Shown: positions 45,863 to 56,164 of the stretch, one piece after another
How positions within the stretch are numbered: the stretch's first letter is position 1
Layout: each line of letters starts with the position of its first letter
Assembly (NCBI RefSeq): GCF_020150815.1
Contig: NZ_CP083723.1
Span: 2,914,001-2,978,000, forward strand
From: Haloprofundus salilacus
GTDB taxonomy: Archaea; Halobacteriota; Halobacteria; Halobacteriales; Haloferacaceae
Reading direction: 5' to 3'
Length of the DNA: 64,000 nucleotides
Notes under the pieces: generated by a model
What the model was told of the DNA's origin: nothing
The model's input: the letters and a program-made list of their open reading frames with translations, nothing else
Databases searched by the model: none
Made by a program: the position numbers and the translations under genes

Positions 45863-47062
45863 ATGGACGAGGAGTTCCTCCTGTTAAATCCCGGGCCGGT
45901 CCCGGTCACTGACGAAGTACTGGAGTCGATGGCCGAACCGATGGTCTCGCACCGCTCCGACGAGTTCGAGGCGGTTTACGAGCGCGCACAGGACGGACTC
46001 GACTACGTCTTCACACGGTCGACGCTCTCGGGCGAGTCGACGGCCGACGACGGAACGTCGCTCATCCTCAACGGCACCGCGACGATGGGGATGGAGGCGG
46101 CCATCGCCAACCTCGTCGGCGACGGGGGCGAGGTCGTCTCGCTCGTCAACGGGAAGTTCGGCCGCCGCTTCGCCCGTATCGCCGACCGCTACGCGTCGGT
46201 GACGCGCGTCGAAGCCGACTGGGGCGACTCCATCTCGGTCGATGCGGTGGAGCAGGCCGTCACCGACGACACCGACGTGGTGACGATGGTCCACAACGAG
46301 ACGAGCACCGGACTCCTGAACCCCGCGCAGGAAGTCGGAGAAATCGCGGCCGACCACGACGCACTGTTCGTGATGGATGGCGTCACAAGCATCGGCGGCG
46401 ACGAGATCCGACTCGACGACTGGAACGTCGATATCGCCATCACCGACGCCCAGAAGGCGCTGGCCGCGCCGCCGGGCGTCAGCGCGATGTACGTCCGCGA
46501 CCGAGCGATCGAGGCGCTCGACGGCGAGTCCGCGCCCTTTTACGAGGACCTCGACTGGCATCTCCGCAAAGCCGAGAGCCACCAGACGCCCTTTACGAGC
46601 GCCGTCCCGCTGTTCCGCGCGCTCGCGGTCGCCGTCGAAGAGATCGAGGCAGAGGGGATGGAGAACCGCATCGCGCGCCATCACCGCCAGTCCGCCGCGT
46701 TCCGCGAAGGGTTCCGCGCGATGGGACTGGAGTCGTTCCCCAGCGCCGACGGCTCGACGCAGTTCTCGAACACGCTCACGGCAATCTCGCTCCCCGAGCA
46801 GATTCACGGCGACGATTCGAGTGCATTCTTCGACGCCGTCAAGGACCGCAACGTCAGCATCTCCGGCGGCCAAGCGCACCTCGGTGGCGAAATCTTCCGC
46901 GTGAGCAACATGGGTCACCTGACGAGCGAGCAGATTCTTCGCGGGATTCGAACCGTGGGCGAGGCGATGGACGAAGTCGGCGTCGACGTGGATATCGAAG
47001 CCGGCGTGGAGACGGCCGAGGAGCAGTTGGAGACGGCGACTGCGACGCCGTCGGACGACTGA
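45863..47062 (+). CDS. class V aminotransferase (alanine-glyoxylate / serine-pyruvate type)
   Basis: 399 residues from ATG 45863 (MDEEFLLLNPGPVPVTDEVL), the characteristic L-x-x-P-G-P opening. The cofactor lysine lies in ITDAQKALAAPPGVSAMYV near residue 197; VMDGVTSIGGDEI is the aspartate strand. Members act in glycine/serine metabolism, and with SerA and SerB in the same window a role in serine synthesis, as the transaminase step, is possible but not shown. Confidence 0.88.
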   Translation: MDEEFLLLNPGPVPVTDEVLESMAEPMVSHRSDEFEAVYERAQDGLDYVFTRSTLSGESTADDGTSLILNGTATMGMEAAIANLVGDGGEVVSLVNGKFGRRFARIADRYASVTRVEADWGDSISVDAVEQAVTDDTDVVTMVHNETSTGLLNPAQEVGEIAADHDALFVMDGVTSIGGDEIRLDDWNVDIAITDAQKALAAPPGVSAMYVRDRAIEALDGESAPFYEDLDWHLRKAESHQTPFTSAVPLFRALAVAVEEIEAEGMENRIARHHRQSAAFREGFRAMGLESFPSADGSTQFSNTLTAISLPEQIHGDDSSAFFDAVKDRNVSISGGQAHLGGEIFRVSNMGHLTSEQILRGIRTVGEAMDEVGVDVDIEAGVETAEEQLETATATPSDD

Positions 47063-47231
47063 GCGGCGTTCGTTCTCTGTTCCCGTTCGTTCGGTTCCTT
47101 TCTGCGAGAGTGTCGCGGAGGTATTCGACGAGGCGATTGCTCGACATAGGGATCGTCCGAAGTTCTTCTCGAACTATTTCTCTCCCGACAGCCTGCAGCA
47201 TTTGCCGTAACTGACGGTTATATCCTTCTCA

Positions 47232-47246
47232 GAGAATATGCTTCTC
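47232..47246. promoter_or_regulatory. inverted repeat before the first metY
   Basis: GAGAA-TATGC-TTCTC lies 4 nt before the ATG at 47251; an added TTCTC at 47226-47230 makes a third arm. It may regulate the methionine gene group, though it could also be chance. Confidence 0.35.
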
Positions 47247-47250
47247 ATAC

Positions 47251-48543
47251 ATGACTCGCGGCTTCAGAACCCGGAGCCTCCACGCCGGGCACGCGCCGGA
47301 CCCCTCGACAGGCGCGCGAGCGCCGCCTATCTACCAGACTACGTCGTACGTCTTCGACGACGCCGACCGCGCGGCCGACCTTTACGCGCTCGACGCGGAG
47401 GGCGACGTCTACTCGCGTATCTCCAATCCCACGGTACGAATCCTCGAACAGCGCCTCGCCGACCTCGAAGGCGGTACCGGCGCCGTCGCCACCGCCTCGG
47501 GGATGGCGGCGTTCGACAGCGCGACGAGTATTCTGGCCTCGGCGGGCGACAACGTTGTCGCCAGCGCCGACGCCTACGGCGGCACGAGCGCCTACCTCTC
47601 GAAGATGGCCAGTCGCCGGGGAATCGAGACCCGGACCGTCGAGACGCTGGATTACGACGCGTACGCCGAGGCCATCGACGAAAAGACAGCATATGTCCAC
47701 GTCGAGACCATCGCCAACCCGTCGCTCGTCACGCCGGAGTTCGAGCGGGTCGCCAACATCGCCCACGACCACGGCGCGCCGCTGTTCGTCGACAACACCT
47801 TTGCGACGCCGGCGCTCTGTCGCCCACTCGAACACGGCGCGGACATCGTCTGGGAGTCGACGACGAAGTGGCTTCACGGCTCCGGCACCACGGTCGGTGG
47901 TATCCTCGTCGACGGAGGGTCGTTCCCGTGGGCCGACCACGCCGACAAATACCCGGAACTCGCGGGCGAGAACCCGGCGTTCGGCGTCGACTTCTCCGAG
48001 CGCTTCGGCGACCGGGCGTTCGCGACCGCGGCGCGTCAGCGCGCCGTCCGGAGCCTCGGCAACCAGCAGTCGCCGTTCGACGCGTGGCAGACGCTGCAGG
48101 GACTCGAAACTCTTCCCCTGCGAATGGACCGCCACTGCGAGAACGCCCGCATCGTCGCCGAGTACCTCGCCGACCACGACGACGTCGCGTGGGTGACGTA
48201 TCCGGGTCTCGACTCTCACCCGACGCACGACAACGCCGCCCGGTATCTCGCCGACTTCGGCGGAATGGTCACCTTCGGTCTCGAAGGCGGCTACGAGGCG
48301 AGCAAGCGGTTCTGCGAGGAGACGGAACTCGCCTCCTTCCTCGCGAACATCGGCGACGCGAAGACGCTCGTCATCCACCCCGCCTCGACGACCCACGCCC
48401 AGTTGAGCGAGGACGAGCAACGCGCGGCGGGCGTCCGCCCCGACATGCTGCGCTTCTCGGTCGGCATCGAGGACCCAGAGGACATTCTCGCCGACGTAGA
48501 GCGCGGCATCGACCGAGCGACGCGCGCGACCGGAGGAACATGA
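47251..48543 (+). CDS. metY: O-acetylhomoserine sulfhydrylase / cystathionine gamma-synthase family
   Basis: 430 residues. PLP enzyme that puts sulfide or cysteine on O-acetylhomoserine. [20 protein letters not shown] at the start, Y-S-R-I-S-N-P-T, and the PLP lysine in [17 protein letters not shown] near 209-212. Its stop overlaps the ATG of metX. A close paralog follows metX, so this operon has a copy on both sides of the acetyltransferase. Confidence 0.92.
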   Translation: MTRGFRTRSLHAGHAPDPSTGARAPPIYQTTSYVFDDADRAADLYALDAEGDVYSRISNPTVRILEQRLADLEGGTGAVATASGMAAFDSATSILASAGDNVVASADAYGGTSAYLSKMASRRGIETRTVETLDYDAYAEAIDEKTAYVHVETIANPSLVTPEFERVANIAHDHGAPLFVDNTFATPALCRPLEHGADIVWESTTKWLHGSGTTVGGILVDGGSFPWADHADKYPELAGENPAFGVDFSERFGDRAFATAARQRAVRSLGNQQSPFDAWQTLQGLETLPLRMDRHCENARIVAEYLADHDDVAWVTYPGLDSHPTHDNAARYLADFGGMVTFGLEGGYEASKRFCEETELASFLANIGDAKTLVIHPASTTHAQLSEDEQRAAGVRPDMLRFSVGIEDPEDILADVERGIDRATRATGGT

Positions 48544-49838
48544 CGAACGTCGAGCGCGACGCCGTCTCGCTCGGTTCGTTCGAGTTCGAGTGCGGCGAGT
48601 CGATAGACGACCTCGAAATTGCCTACGAGGCGTACGGCGAGTTCACCGGCGACAATGCCGTTCTCGTCTGTCACGCGCTCACCGGAAGCCAGCACGTCGC
48701 CGACGTGGACCGGTCGGCGTGGTCGCGCGCGGACGCCGGCGTCGACGACGACGTGGGCGAAAACGACGAAAGCGAGGTGTCCGAATCCGAGAGCGGCGCG
48801 AAGACCGCCGGACAGGCCCGCGCGTGGTGGAACGACGTGGTCGGTCCCGGCAAGGCCATCGACACCTCCGACTACTATGTCGTCTGCGCGAATGTTCCCG
48901 GGTCGTGCTACGGCAGTTCCGGCCCGTCGAGCACGGGTCCCGACGGTGATCCGTGGGGGACCGAGTTTCCGCCGGTCACCGTCGGCGACTGGACGCGCGC
49001 GCAGCGCCGCTTCTTGGATACGCTCGGCGTCGGTCGCCTCCACGCCGTCGTCGGCGGCAGCGTCGGCGGGATGAACGCACTCGACTGGGCGCAGCGCTAC
49101 CCCGACGACGTCAACCGCCTCGTCGTCGTCGCCGCCGCCGCCCGACTCGACCCGCAGTGCCTCGCGCTCGACGCCATCGCCCGTCGCGCCATCACAACCG
49201 ACCCGAACTGGAACGGCGGCGACTACTACGGCGGTCCCGAACCGGAGAACGGTCTCGCGCTCGCCCGGCAGTTGGGTCACGTGATGTACCTCTCGAAGTC
49301 GTCGATGGCCCAGAAGTTCGGCCGCCGGTCGGCGGGCCGCGACGCCCACCGCGAGACGTTCCCCACCGACCCCGCGGCCTCCTTCTTCCCGTACCGCGAC
49401 GTGGAGTCGTACCTCGACTACAACGCCGGCAACTTCATCGACCGATTCGACGCGAACTCCTATCTCTACCTGACGCGGGCGATGGACGATTTCGACCTCC
49501 GAGAGGGGTACGAGTCCGACGCCGACGCGCTGGCGGCGTTCGCGGGCGAAGCGCTGCTCCTCTCCTTCACCGCCGACTGGCACTTCACGACCGAGCAATC
49601 GGAGTCGCTCGCCGAGGCGTTTCGCGCCTCCGAGGTGCCGGTCGCCCACCACGTCGTCGACTCCGACCACGGCCACGACGCGTTCCTCGTCGAACCCGAG
49701 AACGTCGGCCCGCCGGTGGCGGACTTCCTCGAAGACGGCGTCGGCGGCCGCGCCGTCACCGACACCGCCCCCGCGGAGAGCGACGGCGGCAGCGACCCCG
49801 AGTTCGCACCCGTCCACTCCAGTCTGTTCTCGCGGTGA
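48540..49838 (+). CDS. metX: homoserine O-acetyltransferase
   Basis: Makes O-acetylhomoserine, the substrate of both neighbouring sulfhydrylases. 432 residues, alpha/beta hydrolase fold: nucleophile in [12 protein letters not shown] (S174), aspartate in [11 protein letters not shown], histidine in SDHGHDAFL. An acidic insert ([18 protein letters not shown], about 75-93) is a halophile-specific loop. Start ATG overlaps the metY stop codon (ATGA), showing translational coupling. Confidence 0.95.
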   Translation: MTNVERDAVSLGSFEFECGESIDDLEIAYEAYGEFTGDNAVLVCHALTGSQHVADVDRSAWSRADAGVDDDVGENDESEVSESESGAKTAGQARAWWNDVVGPGKAIDTSDYYVVCANVPGSCYGSSGPSSTGPDGDPWGTEFPPVTVGDWTRAQRRFLDTLGVGRLHAVVGGSVGGMNALDWAQRYPDDVNRLVVVAAAARLDPQCLALDAIARRAITTDPNWNGGDYYGGPEPENGLALARQLGHVMYLSKSSMAQKFGRRSAGRDAHRETFPTDPAASFFPYRDVESYLDYNAGNFIDRFDANSYLYLTRAMDDFDLREGYESDADALAAFAGEALLLSFTADWHFTTEQSESLAEAFRASEVPVAHHVVDSDHGHDAFLVEPENVGPPVADFLEDGVGGRAVTDTAPAESDGGSDPEFAPVHSSLFSR

Positions 49839-49957
49839 ATCGTCGGATTTCTGAACCCAGTGCGGCTCGTCTTTGCCGGGTTTCCGCTCGTCACGGCCAC
49901 CGGCAGTAACTGTTTCTGCCGCCCACTTTACCTATGCGGACTGTCAACTGTTTTTGC

Positions 49958-51274
49958 ATGGCCGACGACAACGACGCTTCCGACAGCTCCGACAGCCCCA
50001 GATTCCGCACTCGAAGCCTGCACGCCGGACAGGCCCCCGACCCGACGACGGGCGCGCGAGCGCCGCCCATCTACCAGACCACGTCGTACGTCTTCGACGA
50101 CGCCGACGACGCCGCCGCGCAGTTCGCGCTGGAGAAACCGGGACACATCTACTCGCGGTTGATGAACCCGACGAACGCGATGCTGCAGGAGCGGCTCGCG
50201 TCGCTGGAGGGCGGCGTCGGCGCGGTCGCGACGGCTTCGGGGATGGCGTCGTTCGACCTCGCGACGTTCCTGCTCGCCGAAGCCGGTGACAACGTCGTCT
50301 CGTCGTCGGCGCTGTACGGCGGGACGTACACCTACCTCACTCACACTGTCGAGCGCCGCGGTATCTCCACTCGGTTCGTCGACGCGTTGGACTACGACGC
50401 CTACGCCGAGGCTATCGACGACGACACCGCCTACGTCCACCTCGAAACCATCGGAAATCCGGCGCTCGTGACGCCCGACATCGAACGCATCGCCGACATC
50501 GCTCACGAGCACGGGACGCCACTGTTCGTAGACAACACGTTCGCGACGCCCGCGCTCTGCCAGCCGCTCGAACGCGGCGCGGACCTCGTCTGGGAGTCGA
50601 CGACGAAGTGGATTACGGGCGCAGGAACGACCGTCGGCGGCGCGCTGGTCGACGGCGGGTCGTTCCCGTGGACGGAGTACGCCGACGACTACCCCGAAAT
50701 CGCGAAGGAGAACCCGGCGTACCACGGCGTCAACTTCGCCGAGCGCTTCGGAGACGCGGCCTTTACCTACGCCGCTATCGCCCGCGGCCTGCGTGACCTC
50801 GGCAACCAGCAGTCGCCGTTCGACGCGTGGCAGACGCTCGAAAAACTGGAGACCCTGCCGCTGCGGATGGACCGCCACTGCGAGAACGCCCAGATCGTCG
50901 CCGAGTACCTCGCCGACCACCCGGCCGTCGAGTGGGTGAACTACCCCGGGCTTCAGTCGCACGAGACCCACGCGGAGGCGACCGAGTATCTCGAAGGCGG
51001 CTACGGCGGCATGATAACGTTCGGACTCGCGGAGGGCTACGAGGCGGCCCGCGCGACGGTCGAGAACGTCGAACTCGCCTCGCTCTTGGCGAACGTCGGA
51101 GACGCGAAGACGCTCGTCATCCATCCCGCCTCGACGACCCACCAGCAACTCACCGAAGAAGAACAGGAGGCGGCGGGCGTCACCGCCGACATGGTTCGCC
51201 TCTCCGTGGGTATCGAAGACCCCGAGGACATCCTCGCCGACCTGGACCAGGCTATCGAGGCGGCGACGAACTGA
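49958..51274 (+). CDS. second O-acetylhomoserine sulfhydrylase family protein
   Basis: 438 residues from ATG 49958; ATG 49934 is an alternative start. Same family as 47251-48543: [20 protein letters not shown] and WESTTKWITGAGTTVGG with the PLP lysine. It is separated from metX by 119 nt, so it may have its own promoter. The two copies differ most in the small insert near Y-L-E-G-G-Y-G-G and the region around 70. One could be a sulfhydrylase and the other a cystathionine synthase; sequence alone does not decide. Confidence 0.9.
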   Translation: MADDNDASDSSDSPRFRTRSLHAGQAPDPTTGARAPPIYQTTSYVFDDADDAAAQFALEKPGHIYSRLMNPTNAMLQERLASLEGGVGAVATASGMASFDLATFLLAEAGDNVVSSSALYGGTYTYLTHTVERRGISTRFVDALDYDAYAEAIDDDTAYVHLETIGNPALVTPDIERIADIAHEHGTPLFVDNTFATPALCQPLERGADLVWESTTKWITGAGTTVGGALVDGGSFPWTEYADDYPEIAKENPAYHGVNFAERFGDAAFTYAAIARGLRDLGNQQSPFDAWQTLEKLETLPLRMDRHCENAQIVAEYLADHPAVEWVNYPGLQSHETHAEATEYLEGGYGGMITFGLAEGYEAARATVENVELASLLANVGDAKTLVIHPASTTHQQLTEEEQEAAGVTADMVRLSVGIEDPEDILADLDQAIEAATN

Positions 51275-51275
51275 A

Positions 51276-51923
51276 CTACTCCTTGGGTCGGAGCATGTTC
51301 CGGCCCTCGAACACCTTGCCGAGTCGGTACATCGAGGCGACGACGGTGTCGCAGGCGGGTCGAACCGCCTCCTTCGGGAGAAAGCCGACCGAGAAGCCCG
51401 CGACTTCGAGCATCGGGAGGTCGTTGGCGCCGTCGCCGATCGCGACGGTCTGACTCATCTCCACGTTGAGTTCGTCGGCGAGGCGTTCGAGTTCGCGGTC
51501 TTTTGTCCCCTCGATGAGCGGTCCCTCCGCCTCGCCGGTCAGTCGCCCACCCTTCACGGGGAGACGGTTGGCGACGACGGTGTCGACTCCGACCCCCTCC
51601 GCTTCCAGTGCAGATTCGACGCCGCGCTCGAACCCGCCGGTGAGGACGGCGGTGTGATGGCCGTAATCGTTCAATCGCCGGATGAGTTTCGCCGCGCCCG
51701 GTCGGAGCTTCACCTCGTCGTACGCCTCCTGGGCACGTTCTTCCTCCAGCCCTTCGAGCAGCGCGGCGCGGTCGTACAGGCTCTTCGCGTAGCTGATTTC
51801 GTCGTTCATCGCTCGCTCGGTGATGTCGGCCATCCGGTCGGCCACCCCTTTCTGCTTGCCGAGCAGCACCGTCATCTCCGAGTCTGAGAGCGTTCCGTCG
51901 AAGTCGAACGCGACGAGTTTCAT
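51276..51923 (-). CDS. serB: phosphoserine phosphatase
   Basis: HAD phosphatase of 215 residues, last step of serine synthesis. Motif I FDFDGTLSDSEMT (D8, D10), motif II TGGF near 110-113, and motif III GDGANDLPMLEVAGFSVGF near 161-170. The cap is short. It is convergent with the second sulfhydrylase gene, with only 1 nt between them. SerA lies 1.4 kb away. Confidence 0.9.
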   Translation of the reverse strand: MKLVAFDFDGTLSDSEMTVLLGKQKGVADRMADITERAMNDEISYAKSLYDRAALLEGLEEERAQEAYDEVKLRPGAAKLIRRLNDYGHHTAVLTGGFERGVESALEAEGVGVDTVVANRLPVKGGRLTGEAEGPLIEGTKDRELERLADELNVEMSQTVAIGDGANDLPMLEVAGFSVGFLPKEAVRPACDTVVASMYRLGKVFEGRNMLRPKE

Positions 51924-52078
51924 ATTCCTCTGTCATGCGCCGACGTGTTGAATCCTTTCGACTCCCCTCTTATTGCGACTGCTCGCGACTTCCTGTGTTC
52001 GTCGATCCCGTAAACCGACCGCTGGACGCGCGCCGCGCCGGAGATGGAGTTATGTACTCTCACGCATCTAGATAGGTT

Positions 52079-52510
52079 ATGGAAGACACCCTCCGAGACG
52101 TGGAAGCCGATATCCAAGCGGACCTCGACGAAGAGGGCGAGACGCTCTCCGAACCGCTGCAGGACCTCGTGGAGGCGCTCCGAGAGGACAACGCGGAGGG
52201 GCTCCGGGCGGTCGCACGCTACGATGGCGACGACCACCAGATTCTGTATCTCCGCGACGACTTGCGAGAGCGTTTCTCCGACGACGAGATTCGACGCCGC
52301 GCGAAGACGCTGGTGATGAAGGGACTCGCCGACCCTCGGACCGACACCGAGTTGGACGACTACGGCGAACTCGACGCGACGCTTCGATGGTTCGAAAACG
52401 CCATCCTCGCCATCTACCCGACCGGCGAGTGGTCCGGTATCATCGCCACGTTCGAGCGGCGACAGTCCCCGCTCGTCGACGCCGCGTTCGACTACCTCGA
52501 CGATTACTGA
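52079..52510 (+). CDS. haloarchaeal hypothetical protein
   Basis: 143 residues, acidic, mostly helical; opens MEDTLRDVEADIQADLDEEG. I recognise it only as a conserved haloarchaeal type without known function. No membrane segment, no cysteine motif. Its end overlaps the end of the convergent ATPase-like gene by 7 nt. Confidence 0.65.
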   Translation: MEDTLRDVEADIQADLDEEGETLSEPLQDLVEALREDNAEGLRAVARYDGDDHQILYLRDDLRERFSDDEIRRRAKTLVMKGLADPRTDTELDDYGELDATLRWFENAILAIYPTGEWSGIIATFERRQSPLVDAAFDYLDDY

Positions 52511-53217
52511 GCGCCCGCTCGGGGATCGAACGCGGTCCACCGACGCGGTCCCTCGTACTCGCCTCGAAGGCGGTACTCGCGGCCGTCGTCGGTCTCGCGG
52601 AGTTCGAGGACGGCGTCGAACGGCTGTTTGAGAATCGCGAAGTCCCGGTCGTCGACGACGTCGGAGTCGACGACGAAGACGCCCGTGAACCCGCAGTTGG
52701 CGATGCGACCGGTGAGCACGTGGAGGAACTGGAACAGGCGACGCAGTTCGGTGTACATCAGCATCGTCGACAGCGAGTGGACGCCGACGCGCGCCTCGGC
52801 ACCCGCCTCGTACTGTCGGCGCATGAACTCCGTGACTGCGATACCGACGCCGGTCAAGTCGCCCGGACTGGAGACGTACCGGTAGTTCGGTCGCGTCCGG
52901 TCGTGGTCGAACCCGCCGAGGCGACCGACGCAGTCGACGATAGAGAGTTCGGCGGCAGCGGTGCCGCCGCCGACCGACTCGTACTCCTGTTCGATCGTAT
53001 CGGCTCGCTTTCGAGTCGTCGCGAGAATCGTCGTTCGTTTTCGTCGCACGTCCGACGCCGCAGCGAGGAGTCTGTACATCAGGCGACGCTTTCCGGTGAG
53101 CGTCGGACCCGTGATGAGGAGACTGGTCTCCGGTTCGACGGAGACGCTCTCCAGCGGCGTTCCGCTCACCGCCATCCGCGTCGTTGCCTCCGCGTCATAC
53201 GACCGTTCGGAACCCAT
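52504..53217 (-). CDS. RecA-superfamily ATPase-like protein (DUF7504 type)
   Basis: 237 residues, a reduced KaiC/RecA-like ATPase. The Walker A is LLITGPTLTGKRRLM near 34-46 and the Walker B-like strand is GVFVVDSDVVDD near 195-205; the conserved acidic catalytic residue is weak. This is the kind found in haloarchaeal signalling loci (I believe DUF7504/HTR-like). Convergent with 52079-52510, divergent from serA. Confidence 0.65.
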   Translation of the reverse strand: MGSERSYDAEATTRMAVSGTPLESVSVEPETSLLITGPTLTGKRRLMYRLLAAASDVRRKRTTILATTRKRADTIEQEYESVGGGTAAAELSIVDCVGRLGGFDHDRTRPNYRYVSSPGDLTGVGIAVTEFMRRQYEAGAEARVGVHSLSTMLMYTELRRLFQFLHVLTGRIANCGFTGVFVVDSDVVDDRDFAILKQPFDAVLELRETDDGREYRLRGEYEGPRRWTAFDPRAGAQ

Positions 53218-53317
53218 CCATTGTTAATCCGATGGGTCGTCGCGACGCCTCGGCCGGATGGACGCCATATCGGCCGGCGAAGAAACCCTTAACCACTATC
53301 CGAAGAAGCCTACTGGC

Positions 53318-54937
53318 ATGAAGGTGCTGGTCACCGACCCGATAGCCGACGCCGGCCTCGAACGACTCCGCGAGGCGGGCCACCAAGTCGAAACCGCCTA
53401 CGACGTGACGGGCGACGAACTACTCTCCGCCGTCGCCGACGTCAACGCGCTCGTGGTACGCTCCGGAACCGACGTGAACGAGGCCGTCTTCGAGGCCGCC
53501 CCCGACCTCGTTATCGTCGGCCGCGCCGGTATCGGCGTGGACAACATCGACATCGACGCCGCCACCGACCACGGCGTCATCGTCGCCAACGCCCCCGAGG
53601 GGAACGTCCGCGCCGCCGCCGAACACACCGTCGCGATGGCGTTCGCCGCCGCGCGCTCGATTCCGCAGGCGCACGTCCGCCTAAAAGCGGGCGAGTGGGC
53701 CAAGAGCGACTACCTCGGCACGGAGGTCAACGGCAAAACGCTGGGTATCGTCGGCTTCGGCCGCGTCGGGCAGGAAGTCGCCAAGCGCCTCGGTAACCTC
53801 GGGATGGACCTCGTCGTCTACGACCCCTACATCTCCCAGGAGCGCGCCGACCAGTTCAGCGCGGAACTCGTCGACGAACTCGACGCCTGTCTGGCCCATG
53901 CAGACTTCCTGACGATTCACACGCCGCTGCTGCCCGAAACCCGAGGAATGATCGGAGAGGACGAACTCGAAACGCTCGGTGACGGCTACGTCGTCAACTG
54001 CGCGCGCGGCGGCATCATCGACGAGGACGCGCTCGCGGCGGCCGTCGAAGACGGCACTGTCGCCGGCGCGGCGCTCGACGTGTTCGAGGAGGAACCGCTC
54101 GCCGAGGACTCGCCGCTGCTCAATGTCGACGACATCATCGTAACGCCGCACCTCGGCGCGTCCACCGAGGCGGCCCAGGAGAGCGTCGCCGTCGACACCG
54201 CCGAACAGGTGCTCGCGGCGTTCGAGGAGGAACCCGTCCTCAACGCGCTGAACGCCCCCTCCGTGGACGAGAAGGCGTTCCCGCGCATCAAGCCGTACAT
54301 CGGCCTCGCGGAGACGGCCGGGAAGATTGCGGCGCAGGTGTTCGGCGAGCGCATCTCCGAGATCGAGGTGGCGTACGACGGCGATATCGCCGCCGAAAAC
54401 GTCGAACTCGTCACCGCGAGCGGTCTCAAAGGCGTCTTTGAACCGCTGGAGTGGCAGGTCAACGCGGTCAACGCCCCCCACCTCGCCGAGGAGCGCGGCA
54501 TCGACGTCACCGAGAGCAAGAGCAGGCAGAGCGAGGACTTCCAGAGCCTCGTCACCGTCACCGTCGGCGACGGCGAGGAGTCGCTGTCGGTCAGCGGGAC
54601 GCTGTTCGCGGGCGAGGAACCGCGCATCGTCCGCATCGACGGCTACCGCGTCGACGCCGTCCCGCACGGGCACATGCTCGTCGCGCGAAACTACGACAAA
54701 CCTGGCGTCATCGGCCTCATCGGCACCGTTCTCGGCGACCACGGCGTGAACATCGCAGGGATGTTCAACGCCCGCGAGACTCGCGGCGGCGAGGCGCTCA
54801 CCGTCTACAACCTCGACTCCGCGGTCCCTGAGGAGGCCGCCGAGGCGCTGCTGGCCGACGACCGCATCATCGGCGTCCGCACCATCATCCTCAACGGCGA
54901 CGCGGAGACGCGCCGTCTCGACCTGATTACCGAGTAA
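53318..54937 (+). CDS. serA: D-3-phosphoglycerate dehydrogenase
   Basis: First step of serine synthesis. The ATG at 53318 begins MKVLVTDPIADAGLERLREA; 539 residues, the long form. Rossmann motif GIVGFGRVGQEVAKRL near 146-160, catalytic R-G-G near NCARGGIIDEDAL and histidine in VTPHLGASTEAAQ near 277. The intervening ASB domain and a C-terminal ACT domain (DKPGVIGLIGTVLGDHGVNI) follow, which may bind serine for feedback control. Confidence 0.95.
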   Translation: MKVLVTDPIADAGLERLREAGHQVETAYDVTGDELLSAVADVNALVVRSGTDVNEAVFEAAPDLVIVGRAGIGVDNIDIDAATDHGVIVANAPEGNVRAAAEHTVAMAFAAARSIPQAHVRLKAGEWAKSDYLGTEVNGKTLGIVGFGRVGQEVAKRLGNLGMDLVVYDPYISQERADQFSAELVDELDACLAHADFLTIHTPLLPETRGMIGEDELETLGDGYVVNCARGGIIDEDALAAAVEDGTVAGAALDVFEEEPLAEDSPLLNVDDIIVTPHLGASTEAAQESVAVDTAEQVLAAFEEEPVLNALNAPSVDEKAFPRIKPYIGLAETAGKIAAQVFGERISEIEVAYDGDIAAENVELVTASGLKGVFEPLEWQVNAVNAPHLAEERGIDVTESKSRQSEDFQSLVTVTVGDGEESLSVSGTLFAGEEPRIVRIDGYRVDAVPHGHMLVARNYDKPGVIGLIGTVLGDHGVNIAGMFNARETRGGEALTVYNLDSAVPEEAAEALLADDRIIGVRTIILNGDAETRRLDLITE

Positions 54938-55417
54938 TCAGAGGCCGAGCAGCCGTCGAATCGGATGTTCGTTCCGCCGACGGCGTTCGTCGTCGGTCCG
55001 ACTTCGTTCCGCTTCTAACAGTCCCTCGTAGTGGTCGATGACGGCCTGCCGTTCGGACTCGACGTGTTCGAGCTCCGCTTCCAGTTGCCGGATTCGCGCC
55101 TCCAGCGCTTCGAGACGCTGCCGGGACGGGGCCGGCGACGACTCGGGACCGCTCGCCGTAGTTCGTGCGGAGGCGCGTTCTGAGTGCGCCGACGCCTCGA
55201 CGGACGGCAGTCTCCGTGGTCGTCCGCTCGGTTTGCCGCCGTCACTTCGCGGCGCCCGTGACGACGTTCCGTCGTTGAAACTGCCGTCGGCATGCGGCAC
55301 ACGCCTCGATTCGCGGGGGGAGACGCCCGCGGGATACGTTCGGGAGGTCGATTCGCTGACTGTACCAGTCGGGAGGTCGGAGAGCGACACGTCCTCGGGT
55401 ATGTCACGGAGTACCAA
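54938..55417 (-). CDS. hypothetical protein with N-terminal motif and coiled coil (paralog A)
   Basis: 159 residues. N-terminus contains LPTGTVSESTSRTYPAG, then a proline/serine/arginine-rich linker to about 100, then a coiled coil (LEALEARIRQLEAELEHVES) and a basic tail ending RNEHPIRRLLGL. The gene next to it (55503-56027) has the same plan. No known fold; may be a scaffold or cytoskeleton-linked factor, which is only a guess. Confidence 0.55.
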   Translation of the reverse strand: MVLRDIPEDVSLSDLPTGTVSESTSRTYPAGVSPRESRRVPHADGSFNDGTSSRAPRSDGGKPSGRPRRLPSVEASAHSERASARTTASGPESSPAPSRQRLEALEARIRQLEAELEHVESERQAVIDHYEGLLEAERSRTDDERRRRNEHPIRRLLGL

Positions 55418-55502
55418 AAGTCTACGTCAGACTACTGTCACACGTTCTCGCTGTTTGAAGAGTATCTGCTCGGTCAGCGCGTCAGCGGGGGGTACCGACC
55501 GT

Positions 55503-56027
55503 TCACGGCCAGAACAGTTTCCGGAGGAGGTTGTCGTTTCGCTTCGGGAGAAGCCACTCGAACCGGTCCTTCTTCGGGAGGAGGTTCTTGTCGTCGTTTC
55601 GGTTCCGGAGGGTCTTTCTCTCTCGTCCTCGCGCGGACCGTCCGACGGACCGACCGCGTTTTCGGTTCGATGGATTCGGGTTCGACCGCATTCCGGCCGT
55701 CGGTCCTCTCTGACAGTCGACGACGACCTCGCGTCCGGATTTGAGGCGGGCGAGTTCCGTCTCCAGTCGCTCGATGCGCTCTTCGACCTCGGTGAGGCGC
55801 TCCCGCGGGGAGACCGACGGGTTCGAGGTGACCGGCGGGTTGGCGCGAGCGGACGACTGCGATATCACGTCGGGCGTCGAACGCGTCGACCGCTGCGGAA
55901 GCCGCTGATCCGTCTCCTCGTCGTCGGTTTGCGGTCGGTGAGACGACTCCTGCGACGAGTCGCCGGCGGGATACGTTCGGTCGCTCGATGGACTGACGGT
56001 GGCAGTTGGAAAGTTGGATAGCGGCAT
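55503..56027 (-). CDS. hypothetical protein with N-terminal motif and coiled coil (paralog B)
   Basis: 174 residues. Opens MPLSNFPTATVSPSSDRTYP, matching paralog A, followed by a similar linker and coiled coil (VEERIERLETELARLKSG). The end is different: a long basic stretch (R-K-R-G-R-S-V-G-R-S) and a hydrophobic tip LLRKLFWP. The basic tail might arise from a frame change after the coiled coil, but its last residues again resemble the R-x-L-L end of A, so I treat it as intact. Confidence 0.5.
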   Translation of the reverse strand: MPLSNFPTATVSPSSDRTYPAGDSSQESSHRPQTDDEETDQRLPQRSTRSTPDVISQSSARANPPVTSNPSVSPRERLTEVEERIERLETELARLKSGREVVVDCQRGPTAGMRSNPNPSNRKRGRSVGRSARGRERKTLRNRNDDKNLLPKKDRFEWLLPKRNDNLLRKLFWP

Positions 56028-56164
56028 GGACGGTCGTACGCCCTACGACCGGGAAAAACCCGTGTCAGACTATCGTCATACTCTCACAGGAACGCAATAC
56101 TGTCAGCTCTACTGGTTACTCAGCGGCCGAGCACACCTTTCAAATTTGAGATGACACCGTCGAC

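Noticed and set aside
47238-48539. Open frame running through the first sulfhydrylase gene into metX
   Set aside because: It is an off-frame reading in front of metX; the real metX start is ATG 48540, overlapping the metY stop.
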